Source: Pseudaquabacterium terrae (GTDB taxonomy: Bacteria > Pseudomonadota > Gammaproteobacteria > Burkholderiales > Burkholderiaceae_C). From it: a DNA stretch of 64,000 nt. The stretch's first letter is position 1. Every line of letters begins with the position of its first letter. The stretch is taken from contig NZ_JABRWJ010000002.1 in the NCBI RefSeq assembly GCF_013266755.1, positions 310,001 through 374,000 of the forward strand, read 5' to 3'. Positions 19,166 through 28,691 of this stretch are shown here, piece by piece. The notes under the pieces are model-generated. The model searched no databases. It saw only the letters and a program-made list of their open reading frames with translations, and was not told the DNA's origin. The position numbers and the translations under genes were made by a program.

Positions 19166-19278
19166 GACCGGGGGGCTCCTCGTGGGGGCAGGGGTCTGCC
19201 GTGTCGGCAGGAACGGGCCAGTTTACGCGCGCTCCCATGCACCTTCGGGGGCCAAGGGTGCTGTGCAATAGTTGCTGC

Positions 19279-21330
19279 ATGAACCTTCCGATCGCCTCTG
19301 CTGCTGCGCAAGTCGTGCGTGGCGCCTGTCCGCACGACTGCCCCGACACCTGCGCGCTGAAGATCACCGTCGAACACGGCCGCGTGACGCGGGTGCAGGG
19401 CGACCCGGACCACCCGCCGACGCATGGCGCGCTGTGCACCAAGGTCTCGCGCTATCCCGAGCGCACCTACCACGACGAACGCGTGCTGCGCCCGCTGAAG
19501 CGCATCGGGCCGAAGGGCAGCGGACAGTTCGCGCCGGTCGGCTGGGACGAGGCGCTCACCGACATTGCCGCGCGCCTGCAAGCCATCGCCGCGCGCGACC
19601 CGCAGGCCATCGTGCCGTACAGCTATGCCGGCACGATGGGCATGCTGCAGGGCGAGAGCATCGCCGCGCGCTTCTTCCACACGCTGGGCGCCTCGCTGCT
19701 CGACCGCACGATCTGCGCCTCGGCCGGCGGCGACGCGCTGGCCGCGACCTACGGCGGCAAGCTCGGCATGCACCTCGAGCACTTCGTCGACAGCAAGTTG
19801 ATCCTGATCTGGGGCAGCAACTCGATCACCTCGAACCTGCATTTCTGGACCTTCGCGCAGCAGGCCAAGCGCAACGGCGCGAAGCTGATCTGCATCGATC
19901 CGCGGCGCACCGAGACAGCAGACAAATGCCACCAGCACATCGCTTTGCTGCCCGGCACCGATGGCGCGCTGGCGCTCGGCCTGATGCACGAGTTGATCGT
20001 CAACGGCTGGCTCGACGAGGACTACATCGCGCGCCATGTCGATGGCTTCGACCTCTTGCGCGAGAAGGCGCTGGCCTGGCCGCCGGAGCGCACGGCGCAG
20101 GTCTGCGGCATCGAGGCGGAGGTTGTGCGCACGCTGGCGCGCGAGTACGCGACGACGCGGCCGGCGGCGATCCGCCTGAACTACGGCATGCAGCGCGTGC
20201 GTGGTGGCGGCAACGCCGTGCGCCTGATTGCGATGCTGCCCTGCCTGATCGGCGCCTGGAAACAGCGCGGCGGCGGGCTGCTGCTGTCGGCCTCGGGCTG
20301 GCTGAAGGCGCACAAGAACAGCGCAGCGCTCGAACGCCCCGATCTGCTCGGCGACCGGCGCCCGCGCACGATCAACATGAGCACGATCGGCGACGACCTG
20401 CAGCGCGAGTCGTCACCGGAGTTCGGCCCGCGCATCGAGGCGCTGATCGTCTACAACAGCAACCCGGTCGCGGTGGCGCCGCAATCACCGAAGGTGGTCG
20501 AGGGGTTCAAGCGCGAGGACCTGTTCACCGTCGTGCTCGAGCACTTCCTGACCGACACCGCCGACCATGCCGACTACGTGCTGCCGGCGACGACGCAGCT
20601 CGAGCACCTGGACGTGCACGGCTCCTACGGCCACACCTACGTGCTGCTGAACCAGCCGGCGGTCGCGCCGCTCGGTGAAGCGAAGCCGAACACGCAGATC
20701 TTCCGCGAGTTGGCCGCGCACATGGGCTTGGCCGAACCGTGCCTGCGTGACAGCGACGAGCAGCTCGCCGAACAGGCGCTGATCGGCGTCGACATGGCCG
20801 CGCTGCGCGAGCAGGGCTGGTTCAAGCTGCCGGTGCCGGAGCTGCCGTTCGCCGACGGCGGCTTCCCGACGCCGAACGGCAAGGTGATCGTGAATGCGCC
20901 GGGCCACGGCGTACCGGACTTCGTGCCGAACTACGAGGCGGCGTTGTCGTCGCCCGAATTGGCCGAACGCTATCCGCTGGCGATGATCTCGCCGCCGGCG
21001 CGGCACTTCCTGAATTCGAGCTTCGTCAACGTCAAGAGCCTGCGCGCGGTCGAGGGCGAGCCGCTGGTCGAGATGCATCCCGCCGACGCCGCGTCGCGCG
21101 GAATCGCCGACGGTGCGCTGGTGCGCGTCTTCAACGACCGCGGCAGCTACCGCTGCAAGGCGGCGCTGAACGACCGGGCACGCCCCGGCGTCGTCAACGG
21201 CCTCGGCGTCTGGTGGCGCAAGCTCGGCCGTGACGGCACCAACGTCAACGAGCTGACCAGCCAGCGGTTGACGGACATCGGCCGCGCGCCGACGTTCTAC
21301 GACTGCCTGGTGGAGGTGGAGGCCGCGTGA
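19279..21330 (+). CDS. Molybdopterin oxidoreductase, formate dehydrogenase / BisC-like
   Basis: 683 residues from ATG 19279. The N-terminus carries a 4Fe-4S ligand set (GACPHDCPDTCALK, then GALCTK), followed by the bis-molybdopterin guanine dinucleotide domains. Recognisable blocks are YSYAGTMGMLQGES, ILIWGSNSITSNLHFW, IDPRRTETADK and the C-terminal dinucleotide-binding beta-barrel. RTICASAGGDA contains a cysteine that could ligate molybdenum. There is no Tat signal, and no electron-transfer or membrane subunit nearby, so it is a cytoplasmic stand-alone enzyme of unknown substrate. The aminopeptidase gene starts one base inside its stop. Confidence 0.88.
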   Translation: MNLPIASAAAQVVRGACPHDCPDTCALKITVEHGRVTRVQGDPDHPPTHGALCTKVSRYPERTYHDERVLRPLKRIGPKGSGQFAPVGWDEALTDIAARLQAIAARDPQAIVPYSYAGTMGMLQGESIAARFFHTLGASLLDRTICASAGGDALAATYGGKLGMHLEHFVDSKLILIWGSNSITSNLHFWTFAQQAKRNGAKLICIDPRRTETADKCHQHIALLPGTDGALALGLMHELIVNGWLDEDYIARHVDGFDLLREKALAWPPERTAQVCGIEAEVVRTLAREYATTRPAAIRLNYGMQRVRGGGNAVRLIAMLPCLIGAWKQRGGGLLLSASGWLKAHKNSAALERPDLLGDRRPRTINMSTIGDDLQRESSPEFGPRIEALIVYNSNPVAVAPQSPKVVEGFKREDLFTVVLEHFLTDTADHADYVLPATTQLEHLDVHGSYGHTYVLLNQPAVAPLGEAKPNTQIFRELAAHMGLAEPCLRDSDEQLAEQALIGVDMAALREQGWFKLPVPELPFADGGFPTPNGKVIVNAPGHGVPDFVPNYEAALSSPELAERYPLAMISPPARHFLNSSFVNVKSLRAVEGEPLVEMHPADAASRGIADGALVRVFNDRGSYRCKAALNDRARPGVVNGLGVWWRKLGRDGTNVNELTSQRLTDIGRAPTFYDCLVEVEAA

Positions 21331-22400
21331 TGGCGGCGCGCGGCCGCCGCCTGGCCTGGCTGCTGTTGCTGTTCGCGGCGGTCGGTGCCGGGTTGGCCGG
21401 TTGTTCGACGCTCGGCTACTACGCGCAGTCGGTCGGTGGGCACCTCGACCTGATGCGCCGCGCGCGGCCGGTCGACGAATGGCTCAGCGACAGCGCGACC
21501 CCTGCGAAGCTGCGCGAACGCCTGCTGCTGACACAGCAGATCCGCGATTTCGCGGTGAAGGAGCTGAAGCTGCCCGACAACCGCAGCTATCGCAGCTACG
21601 CCGACCTCGGCCGCGGCTCGGCGGTGTGGAACGTCGTCGCGACGCCCGAGCTGTCGCTGGAACTGAAGCGATGGTGCTTTCCGGTGCTCGGCTGCGTCGG
21701 CTACCGCGGCTACTTCGACCGTGCGGCGGCCGAGGCCCTCGCCAAGTCGCTGAAGGACGAGGGGCTCGACGTCAACGTCTACGGCGTGCCGGCCTATTCG
21801 ACGCTCGGCTGGACCAACTGGATCGGCGGTGATCCGCTGCTGAACACCTTCATCGACTGGCCCGAGGCGCAGCTCGCGCGGCTGGTCTTTCACGAGCTCG
21901 CGCACCAGGTGGCCTACGCCGCCGGCGACACGACCTTCAACGAATCCTTCGCCACAGCCGTCGAACGCCTGGGCGGCGAGCGCTGGCGCAGGCAGCGCGG
22001 CTTGAGCGATGCCGACGATGCGGCCTTCGACCGCCGCCGCGCCGACTTCCGCGCACTCAGCGCGCGCACCCGAGCCGCGCTCGAAGCGCTGTACAAGAGC
22101 GACGTCAGCGATGCGCACAAGCGCGAGCGCAAGGCCGAGATCTTTGCCGCCATGCGCGCCGAGCTGGCGCGGCTGAAGGCCGAGTCGTGGGGCGGCTACG
22201 CCGGCTACGATGCCTGGGCCCAGCGCGCGAACAATGCGACGCTCGGCGTGCAGGCGGCCTACGACGAGCTGGTGCCGGCGTTCGAGAAGCTCTTCGAGCG
22301 GGAGGGCCGCGACTTCGCGCGCCTGCATGCCGAAGCCCGGCGTTTGGCCGCCTTGCCGCAGGCCGAGCGGCGCGACACACTCGCGGCAATCAGTCGTTAG
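21330..22400 (+). CDS. Putative aminopeptidase lipoprotein (zinc metalloprotease)
   Basis: 356 residues from ATG 21330; a GTG at 21327 is the alternative. The lipoprotein signal has lipobox GLAGC, and a zinc-binding HELAHQVAYAAGD motif with downstream NESFATAVE gives an HExxH...E gluzincin-type set. It matches the putative aminopeptidase family (DUF2265/Aminopep) of proteobacteria. It is probably anchored on the periplasmic face. It is coupled by TGATG to the molybdoenzyme, though a shared function is not obvious. Confidence 0.85.
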   Translation: MAARGRRLAWLLLLFAAVGAGLAGCSTLGYYAQSVGGHLDLMRRARPVDEWLSDSATPAKLRERLLLTQQIRDFAVKELKLPDNRSYRSYADLGRGSAVWNVVATPELSLELKRWCFPVLGCVGYRGYFDRAAAEALAKSLKDEGLDVNVYGVPAYSTLGWTNWIGGDPLLNTFIDWPEAQLARLVFHELAHQVAYAAGDTTFNESFATAVERLGGERWRRQRGLSDADDAAFDRRRADFRALSARTRAALEALYKSDVSDAHKRERKAEIFAAMRAELARLKAESWGGYAGYDAWAQRANNATLGVQAAYDELVPAFEKLFEREGRDFARLHAEARRLAALPQAERRDTLAAISR

Positions 22401-22411
22401 GAGACATTCAC

Positions 22412-22750
22412 ATGCCGGACATCCGCATCCACCGCGATCACCAGCTCGGGCTGGCGAAGGCGCGCAAGATCGCCTGGCAGTGGGCGGAGCAGGTCGAACA
22501 GAAGTTCGACATGGAATGCACCGTGCTCGAAGGCGAATACAGCGACACCGTCGAGTTCACGCGCTCCGGCTGCAATGGCACGCTGATCGTTGCCGCAGAT
22601 CACTTCGACCTGCAGGCCAAGCTCGGCTTCCTGCTCGGCGCCTTCGCCAAGACGATCGAGGCCGAGATCGAGAAGAACCTCGATGCGCTGCTCGGCGCCG
22701 GCGCCGCTGCGGCGAAGAAGGCGCCGGCGAAGAAGAAGCCGAAGGCCTGA
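22412..22750 (+). CDS. Polyhydroxyalkanoic acid system (PHA granule-region) protein
   Basis: 112 residues from ATG 22412 with AGGAG upstream. It matches the small PHA_gran_rgn family (MPDIRIHRDHQLGLAKARKI ... DHFDLQAKLGFLLGAFAK) found near polyhydroxyalkanoate genes, and ends in a lysine/alanine tail (KKAPAKKKPKA). It is thought to bind or help organise storage granules. It sits beside acyl-CoA-binding and wax ester synthase genes, which supports a role in carbon storage. Confidence 0.85.
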   Translation: MPDIRIHRDHQLGLAKARKIAWQWAEQVEQKFDMECTVLEGEYSDTVEFTRSGCNGTLIVAADHFDLQAKLGFLLGAFAKTIEAEIEKNLDALLGAGAAAAKKAPAKKKPKA

Positions 22751-22754
22751 TCGC

Positions 22755-23009
22755 TTACTTGAGCGATTCGACCAGGTCGACGTATTCCTGCATCGCCTCG
22801 TCGGCCGACTTGCCCTTCAGCTCGTTCCAGGCGTCCCACTTCGCGCGGCCGACCATGTCGGTGAAGCCGGGGCGCTTGCCTTCGACGTCGCCGCCGCTGG
22901 CCTGCTTGTACAGCGCGTAGATCTTCAGCAAGGTCATGTTGTCGGGCTTCTCCGGCAGGCTCTTGCTGTCGGCGACGGCTTGTTCGAATTGGGACTTGAG
23001 GTCGGCCAT
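22755..23009 (-). CDS. Acyl-CoA-binding protein
   Basis: 84 residues, the size of the classic four-helix acyl-CoA-binding protein. Family blocks are present: LKIYALYKQASGGDV, PGFTDMVGRAKWDAWNELKG and the terminal EYVDLVESL. It carries long-chain acyl-CoA in the cytoplasm. It lies divergent from the wax ester synthase/DGAT gene, which uses the same substrate, so shared regulation from the 109-nt gap is likely. ACBP is mainly eukaryotic and is found in only some bacterial groups. Confidence 0.92.
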   Translation of the reverse strand: MADLKSQFEQAVADSKSLPEKPDNMTLLKIYALYKQASGGDVEGKRPGFTDMVGRAKWDAWNELKGKSADEAMQEYVDLVESLK

Positions 23010-23118
23010 GCGCGCTGCTCCTTGCGTGAAAATCAGATCTTGACGGCGGCGATGTTACCCAGCATCGTGGCCCGGGCCCTAGAGTCGCCCGCCCAAGAAA
23101 CACACCGAGGAGAGCCTG

Positions 23119-24561
23119 ATGAACGACGTCGCCACCAGCCGCATGTCGCGGGTCGATACCGCGTGGCTGCGCATGGACAACGACGTCAACCTGATGATGA
23201 TCGTCGGCGTCTGGATGCTGACGCCCAAGATCGGGCTGGCGGCGCTGCGCGAGCGTGTGGCCGACAAGCTGCTGAAGTACGGGCGCTTCCACCAGCGTGC
23301 GGTCGCCGATGCGATGGGTGCGACCTGGGTCGAGGCCGATGACTTCGATATCGAGCAGCACGTCGTCGTCGAGCAGTTGCACCGTGCCAAGGGCCAGAGC
23401 GAGCGCGCGGCGCTGCAGCAGCGCTGCGGCGAGTTGGCGATGACACCGCTCGATCCGGAGCGGCCGCTGTGGCAGATCCACCTGATCGAGGACTACGAGG
23501 GCGGCAGTGCGCTGATCGCCCGCATCCACCACTGCATCGCCGACGGCATTGCGCTGATCTCGGTGATGCTGTCGATCACCGACGGCGGCAACGATCCGCC
23601 ACAGCGGCGCAAGAAGGTCGAGGCCGACGACGGCGAGTCCGACTGGCTGTCCGACGCGGTGCTGAAGCCGCTGTCGGACATCACGATCAAGGCGATCGGC
23701 ATGTACTCGGGCGGCATGCAGAAGTCGATCGACATGCTGGCCAATCCGCAGCAGCCGCTGCTCGGCTCGCTCGACATGGCGAAGTCCGGGCTGCAGGTGG
23801 TCAACGACCTGGCATCGATCGCGATGATGAGCGACGACTCGCCGACCTTGCTGAAGGGCCAGCCCGACGGGAAGAAGGTCGTCGCGTGGGGCGAGCCGCT
23901 GCCGCTGGACCAGGTCAAGGCCATCGGCAAGGCGCTCGGCTGCTCGATCAACGACGTGCTGCTGTCCTGCGTCGCCGGCGCGGTCGCCCACTACCTGCGC
24001 GAGCGCGGCGACGATCCCACGGGCAAGGAGATCCGCGCGATGGTGCCGGTGAACCTGCGCCCGCTCGAGAAGGCGTGGCAGCTGGGCAACCGCTTCGGCC
24101 TCGCGCCGCTGGTGCTGCCGATCGGCATCGACAACCCGGTCGAGCGGGTGTTCGCGGTGCGCGCACGCATGGCCGAGCTCAAGGGAAGTTATCAACCGCT
24201 GCTGGCATTCGCGGTGCTGTCGATCACCGGCCTCTTCGTCAAGCCCGTGCAGGACGCGGTGCTGAACCTGTTCGCGAAGAAGGCCACCGCGGTGATGACC
24301 AACGTGCCGGGGCCGGCGAAGCCGCTGCAGTTCCTCGGCTCGACGCTGCGGCAGACGATGTTCTGGGTGCCGGCGTCGGGCAACATCGGCGTCGGCGTCA
24401 GCATCCTGAGCTACGGCGGCGGCGTGCAGTTCGGCCTGATCACCGACCACGCGCTGTGCCCCGAGCCGCAGGCCATCATCGACGGCTTCGAGCCGGAGTT
24501 CGACAAGCTCGTCTGGCTGACGATGATGCTGCCCTGGGCCGGGCAGGACGGCGCGGCCTGA
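23119..24561 (+). CDS. Wax ester synthase / diacylglycerol acyltransferase
   Basis: 480 residues of the WS/DGAT family. The catalytic HHxxxDG motif is intact as HHCIADG (H137, H138, D142). Other family blocks are SRVDTAWLRMD, ARIHHC, NDVLLSCVAGAV, MVPVNLR and TNVPGPAKPL. It joins acyl-CoA to fatty alcohols or diacylglycerol to make storage wax or triacylglycerol. It is convergent with rppH, with 10 nt between the stops. Confidence 0.92.
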   Translation: MNDVATSRMSRVDTAWLRMDNDVNLMMIVGVWMLTPKIGLAALRERVADKLLKYGRFHQRAVADAMGATWVEADDFDIEQHVVVEQLHRAKGQSERAALQQRCGELAMTPLDPERPLWQIHLIEDYEGGSALIARIHHCIADGIALISVMLSITDGGNDPPQRRKKVEADDGESDWLSDAVLKPLSDITIKAIGMYSGGMQKSIDMLANPQQPLLGSLDMAKSGLQVVNDLASIAMMSDDSPTLLKGQPDGKKVVAWGEPLPLDQVKAIGKALGCSINDVLLSCVAGAVAHYLRERGDDPTGKEIRAMVPVNLRPLEKAWQLGNRFGLAPLVLPIGIDNPVERVFAVRARMAELKGSYQPLLAFAVLSITGLFVKPVQDAVLNLFAKKATAVMTNVPGPAKPLQFLGSTLRQTMFWVPASGNIGVGVSILSYGGGVQFGLITDHALCPEPQAIIDGFEPEFDKLVWLTMMLPWAGQDGAA

Positions 24562-24571
24562 TCGTCGCCCG

Positions 24572-25195
24572 CTAGCCGTTGCCGTCGATCGACGGCTGCT
24601 CGACCTGCGGCTGTTCGGCCTGCGTCTGGGTTTGCACTTCCGCTTCCGCCGGCACCGGCGGCGCGCCTTCATCGTGATGGCGCGGCCGCATGCCGGTGCG
24701 CAGATAACGGTTGTGGTGGTTGACGCGCGGCAGGTAGCGCGCCAGCTCGCTCAAGGCCATCTGGTAGACATCGCGCTTGAACTCGATCACCAGGTCCAGC
24801 GGCACCCAGTAGTCGTTCCAGCGCCAGGCATCGAACTCCGGATGATCCGTCGCACGCAGGTCGAGGTCCGAGTCGCGGCCGACCAGGCGCAGCAGGAACC
24901 AGATCTGCTTCTGCCCCTTGTAGTGGCCGCGTGCATCCTTGCGGATGAAGTGCTCGGGTACTTCGTAGCGCAACCAGTCGCGTGTGCGCGCGAGGATGCG
25001 CACATGCTCGGGATGTAAGCCGACTTCTTCATGCAGCTCGCGGAACATGGCCTGCTCCGGCGACTCGCCGTACTTGATGCCACCCTGAGGGAACTGCCAC
25101 GAATGGGTGCGTAGCCGCTTGCCCCAGAAGACCTGGTTGCGCGAGTTGAGCAGGATGATGCCGACGTTGGGCCTGAAGCCTTCACGGTCGAGCAT
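24572..25195 (-). CDS. rppH: RNA pyrophosphohydrolase (Nudix)
   Basis: 207 residues from ATG 25195 ([14 protein letters not shown]), which aligns with the E. coli RppH start; a TTG at 25207 is less likely. The Nudix box [23 protein letters not shown] is complete. It removes pyrophosphate from 5' ends of mRNA to start decay. A C-terminal extension of about 50 residues rich in Gln, Glu and Pro is not in E. coli RppH. It diverges from proS across an unusually AT-rich 136-nt gap. Confidence 0.93.
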   Translation of the reverse strand: MLDREGFRPNVGIILLNSRNQVFWGKRLRTHSWQFPQGGIKYGESPEQAMFRELHEEVGLHPEHVRILARTRDWLRYEVPEHFIRKDARGHYKGQKQIWFLLRLVGRDSDLDLRATDHPEFDAWRWNDYWVPLDLVIEFKRDVYQMALSELARYLPRVNHHNRYLRTGMRPRHHDEGAPPVPAEAEVQTQTQAEQPQVEQPSIDGNG

Positions 25196-25331
25196 AATCA
25201 ACCCCAATACTGAAAATTGAAATAATTATTGCACCTGCCCAGTGCGGGACGCGGCCCTCGCTTACCCGCATGGCTCTCCGGCATGGTGCAAGGCCGCTCA
25301 GGCCTCGTGTGCGATCTTCGGACCCACCCCC

Positions 25332-27074
25332 ATGAAAGCCTCCCAGTTCTTCATCGCCACCTTGAAGGAAGCGCCCGCCGATGCCGAGGTGATCAGCCAT
25401 CAGCTGATGATGCGCGCGGGCATGATCAAGCGCTTGTCTGCCGGCATCTACAACTACATGCCGATGGGCTTGCGCGTGATCCGCAAGGTCGAGGCGATCA
25501 TCCGTGAAGAGATGGTGCGCTCGGGTGCGGTCGAGCTGCTGATGCCGCTCGTGCAGCCGGCCGAGCTGTGGCAGGAGTCGGGTCGCTTCCAGGCCTATGG
25601 TCCCGAGCTGCTGCGCCTGAAGGACCGCCACGATCGCGACTTCGTCGTGCAGCCGACCTCCGAGGAGGTCATCACCGACATCGCTCGGCAAGAGCTGCGC
25701 AGCTACCGCCAGCTGCCGAAGAACTTCTTCCACATCCAGACCAAGTTCCGCGACGAGCGGCGGCCGCGCTTCGGCGTGATGCGCGGGCGCGAGTTCACGA
25801 TGAAGGATGCGTACTCGTTCGATCGCGACAAGGATGGCGCGGCGAAGAGCTACGACATCATGTTCGCGGCCTACAAGCGCATCTTCGATCGCTTCGGCCT
25901 GCAGTACCGCGCGGTCGCGGCCGATACGGGCGCGATCGGCGGCGACCTGTCGCATGAATTCCAGGTCATCGCCGACACCGGCGAGGACGCGATCGTCTAC
26001 TGTCCGACCAGCGATTACGCCGCCAACGTCGAGCTCGCCGAAGGCATCGCGCTCGGCACGCGCGCCGCGCCCGGCGAAGCGATGGTCAAGACGCCGACGC
26101 CCGGCAAGAGCACTTGCGCCGATGTCGCCGCGCTGCTCGGCCTGCCGCTGCAGCGCACCGTCAAGTCGCTGGTGCTGGCGACCGATCAGCTCAACGAAGC
26201 GGGTGATGTGATCAAGACGACGGTGTGGCTGCTGCTGGTGCGCGGCGACCATGACCTCAACGAAGTGAAGACCGGCAAGGTCGAGGGCCTCAAGCAGGGC
26301 TGGCGCTTCGCGACCGCGTCCGAAATCGAGGACCACTTCGGATGCAAGCCGGGCTACCTCGGCCCGGTCAGTACGAAGAAGCCCGTGAAAGTGATCGCCG
26401 ATCGCACCGTCGCCGCGATGAGCGATTTCATCTGCGGCGCGAACCAAGCCGACTTCCACATCACCGGCGTCAACTGGGGCCGCGACCTGCCCGAACCCGA
26501 TCTAGTGGCCGACATCCGCAACGTCGTTGCCGGCGACCCCTCGCCCGACGGCAAGGGCGTGCTCGCGATCCAGCGCGGCATCGAGGTCGGCCATGTGTTC
26601 TACCTCGGCACGAAGTATTCGAAGTCGATGAACGCGAACTACTTGGACGAAAACGGCAAGCCGCAGCCGATGGAGATGGGCTGCTACGGCATCGGCGTCA
26701 CGCGCATCCTCGGTGCGGCGATCGAACAGAACCATGACGAGCGCGGCATCGTCTGGCCGGCGGCGATCGCACCGTTCGCGGTGGTCGTCTGCCCCATCGG
26801 CTACGACCGCAGTGCCGAAGTGCGGGCAGCCGCCGATCAGCTGCACGAGACGCTCGGCGCCGCAGGCATCGACGTGATGCTCGATGACCGTGGCGAGCGT
26901 CCGGGTGCGATGTTCGCGGACTGGGAGCTGATCGGCGCGCCGCTGCGCGTCGTGATCTCCGACCGTGGCCTGAAGGCCGGCACGGTCGAAGTGCAGGGCC
27001 GGCGCGAAGCGCAGGCGAGCACCGTCGCGCTGGCTGAAGCGGCCGCGCTGGTCAAGGAGCGCCTCGGCGCATGA
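25332..27074 (+). CDS. proS: Prolyl-tRNA synthetase
   Basis: 580 residues, the bacterial long form with an editing (YbaK-like) insertion at about 230-390. Class II motifs are visible: motif 1 around [16 protein letters not shown], motif 2 [17 protein letters not shown] and motif 3 [17 protein letters not shown]; the C-terminal anticodon domain starts near 475. The start ATG 25332 matches the conserved [15 protein letters not shown] opening. The transglycosylase gene overlaps its stop (ATGA). Confidence 0.96.
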   Translation: MKASQFFIATLKEAPADAEVISHQLMMRAGMIKRLSAGIYNYMPMGLRVIRKVEAIIREEMVRSGAVELLMPLVQPAELWQESGRFQAYGPELLRLKDRHDRDFVVQPTSEEVITDIARQELRSYRQLPKNFFHIQTKFRDERRPRFGVMRGREFTMKDAYSFDRDKDGAAKSYDIMFAAYKRIFDRFGLQYRAVAADTGAIGGDLSHEFQVIADTGEDAIVYCPTSDYAANVELAEGIALGTRAAPGEAMVKTPTPGKSTCADVAALLGLPLQRTVKSLVLATDQLNEAGDVIKTTVWLLLVRGDHDLNEVKTGKVEGLKQGWRFATASEIEDHFGCKPGYLGPVSTKKPVKVIADRTVAAMSDFICGANQADFHITGVNWGRDLPEPDLVADIRNVVAGDPSPDGKGVLAIQRGIEVGHVFYLGTKYSKSMNANYLDENGKPQPMEMGCYGIGVTRILGAAIEQNHDERGIVWPAAIAPFAVVVCPIGYDRSAEVRAAADQLHETLGAAGIDVMLDDRGERPGAMFADWELIGAPLRVVISDRGLKAGTVEVQGRREAQASTVALAEAAALVKERLGA

Positions 27075-27688
27075 TCCGCATTAGCCGCCGCGCGGGGCTG
27101 GCAGCGCTGGCTGCCGGCGCGTGGTGGCCGACTCCCGCGGCGCATGCCGGCACGCAAGCCGAAGAGCCGCTGATCGATTCGGTGCGCACGGCGCTGTCGG
27201 CATCGATCGCCAGTGCCGCGCCGCCGAAGCCGAGCTTCATCGAGATCGAGGACCGGCTGGCCTATCTGCGCTGGCTCGGTTCGATGAGCGAGCGGCTGAA
27301 GCGCCGCAAGAGCGAGGCGCGCACGCGCATTGAGTTCCTCGAGTCGCTGTGGTACGAGAGCAAGCGCGCCGGGCTCGAGCCGGCGCTGGTGCTCGGGCTG
27401 ATCCAGGTAGAGAGCGGCTTTCGCAAATACGCAATCAGCTCGGCCGGCGCGCGCGGCTACATGCAGGTGATGCCGTTCTGGACCCGGCTGATCGGCGACG
27501 GCGATGCCGCGCGGCTGTTCCACATGCAGACCAACCTGCGCTTCGGCTGCGTGATCCTGCGCCACTACCTCGACATCGAGCGCGGCGATCTGTTCCTTGC
27601 GCTCGGCCGCTACAACGGCAGCCGCGGCCGGCCGGAATATCCGAACGCGGTGTTCGCCGCGCGCACGCTCTGGATCGTCGCTGCCTAG
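27071..27688 (+). CDS. Lytic transglycosylase (SLT domain)
   Basis: 205 residues with an N-terminal signal peptide ([14 protein letters not shown]...AHA). The SLT fold follows: catalytic glutamate in [26 protein letters not shown], and the substrate-groove block [18 protein letters not shown]. It cleaves peptidoglycan glycan strands in the periplasm. It is translationally coupled to proS, a pairing I recall from other Burkholderiales. It is convergent with ubiX, overlapping by 4 nt at the stops. Confidence 0.9.
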   Translation: MIRISRRAGLAALAAGAWWPTPAAHAGTQAEEPLIDSVRTALSASIASAAPPKPSFIEIEDRLAYLRWLGSMSERLKRRKSEARTRIEFLESLWYESKRAGLEPALVLGLIQVESGFRKYAISSAGARGYMQVMPFWTRLIGDGDAARLFHMQTNLRFGCVILRHYLDIERGDLFLALGRYNGSRGRPEYPNAVFAARTLWIVAA

Positions 27689-28263
27689 CGCAGCCCGCCC
27701 CAGGCCTTCGGCGTCGCCTGCTGCGCGCCAAGCAGCGCGAGCGCGCGCTCCACCGTGTCGTCGACCAGTTCGTCGATCGACGAGGGCCGATGGTAGAAGG
27801 CCGGCAGCGGCGGAAAGACGATGCCGCCCATCTCGGTGACGGCGGTCATGTTGCGCAGGTGCGCCAGGTTGAACGGGGTCTCGCGCACCATCAGCAGCAA
27901 GGGCCGGCGCTCTTTCAATGTCACGTCGGCGGCACGCGTCAGCAGGTTGTCCGACAGGCCATGCGCGACGGCGGCCAGCGTCTTCATCGAGCAGGGCGCG
28001 ATCGCCATCGCGGCAGTCGCGAAGCTGCCGCTCGCGACGCAGGCGCCGATGTCCGACGGTGCATACGACCGATCGGCCAGCGCGTCGAGCGCGGCGCGGT
28101 CGAGGCCGAGCTCGTGGTGGGCATTGAGCACGCCCGCTGGGGTGACGACAAGGTGCGTCTCGAGGCCGAGCGTGCGTGCGCGCTGCAGCAGCCGCACGCC
28201 ATAAACCGCGCCGCTGGCGCCGGTGATGCCGACGACCAGCTTCGGCGCAGCGGCGAGGCTCAC
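27685..28263 (-). CDS. ubiX: Flavin prenyltransferase UbiX
   Basis: 192 residues from GTG 28263, which overlaps the grxD stop as GTGA. Family blocks are visible: VVGITGASGAVYGVRLL, APCSMKTLAAVAHGLSDNLLTRAADV, RRPLLLMVRETPFN and MGGIVFPPLPAFYHRP. It makes the prenylated FMN cofactor used by UbiD decarboxylases in ubiquinone synthesis. The grxD-ubiX order next to prfA-prmC is conserved in related bacteria. Confidence 0.93.
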   Translation of the reverse strand: MSLAAAPKLVVGITGASGAVYGVRLLQRARTLGLETHLVVTPAGVLNAHHELGLDRAALDALADRSYAPSDIGACVASGSFATAAMAIAPCSMKTLAAVAHGLSDNLLTRAADVTLKERRPLLLMVRETPFNLAHLRNMTAVTEMGGIVFPPLPAFYHRPSSIDELVDDTVERALALLGAQQATPKAWGGLR

Positions 28264-28574
28264 GCCGTCGTCAGCATCTGTTGGAGCTCGCCCGACTGGT
28301 ACATCTCCATCATGATGTCGGAGCCGCCGACGAACTCGCCATTGACGTAGAGCTGCGGGATCGTCGGCCAGTTGGCGTATTCCTTGATGCCCTGGCGGAT
28401 GCCCTCGTCCTCGAGCACGTTGACGGTCGTCAACTCGTTGACGCCGCAGGCCTTCAGCACCTGGATCGCGCGGCCCGAGAAGCCGCACATCGGGAACTGG
28501 CTGGTGCCCTTCATGAACAGCACCACACGGGAACCCTTGACGATGTCGTCGATGCGTTGTTGAACGTCGCTCAT
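28260..28574 (-). CDS. grxD: Monothiol glutaredoxin, Grx4-type
   Basis: 104 residues from ATG 28574. The monothiol CGFS site is present in FMKGTSQFPMCGFSGRA, with the glutathione-binding WPTIPQLYVNGEFVGGSDI block. Such proteins carry and transfer 2Fe-2S clusters in the cytoplasm. It is coupled to ubiX by overlap. No strong ribosome-binding site is visible. Confidence 0.95.
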   Translation of the reverse strand: MSDVQQRIDDIVKGSRVVLFMKGTSQFPMCGFSGRAIQVLKACGVNELTTVNVLEDEGIRQGIKEYANWPTIPQLYVNGEFVGGSDIMMEMYQSGELQQMLTTA

Positions 28575-28623
28575 GGCAATGATCGGAATGCTGGTCCGGC
28601 TGAGATGAATCCCGGCTTTATAC

Positions 28624-28639
28624 GGCAAAGCGCGTGCCG
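28624..28639 (-). promoter_or_regulatory. Sigma-54-like element upstream of grxD
   Basis: The minus strand reads CGGCACG-CGCT-TTGC, one base off the -24/-12 consensus and with correct spacing, about 50 bases before the grxD ATG. It shares 14 identical bases with the preT promoter at 14499-14514. A sigma-70-like TATAAA (28617-28622) overlaps downstream. Either, both or neither may be active. Confidence 0.3.
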
Positions 28640-28691
28640 CGGCCGCCGCTGCGCGGCAAGGCCGCATGCAAAGGCCGGCTAAAACGGAGCC

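Noticed and set aside
19194-19210. Small hairpin CTGCC-GTGTC-GGCAG between the M20 and molybdoenzyme genes
   Set aside because: Only five pairs and no T-run or known motif; not worth calling as a site.
28640-28675. Second copy of the dyads found upstream of the isochorismatase gene
   Set aside because: CCGCTGCGCGGCAAGGCCGC resembles the 16837-16853 stretch, but the dyad arms are broken; likely chance in GC-rich DNA.
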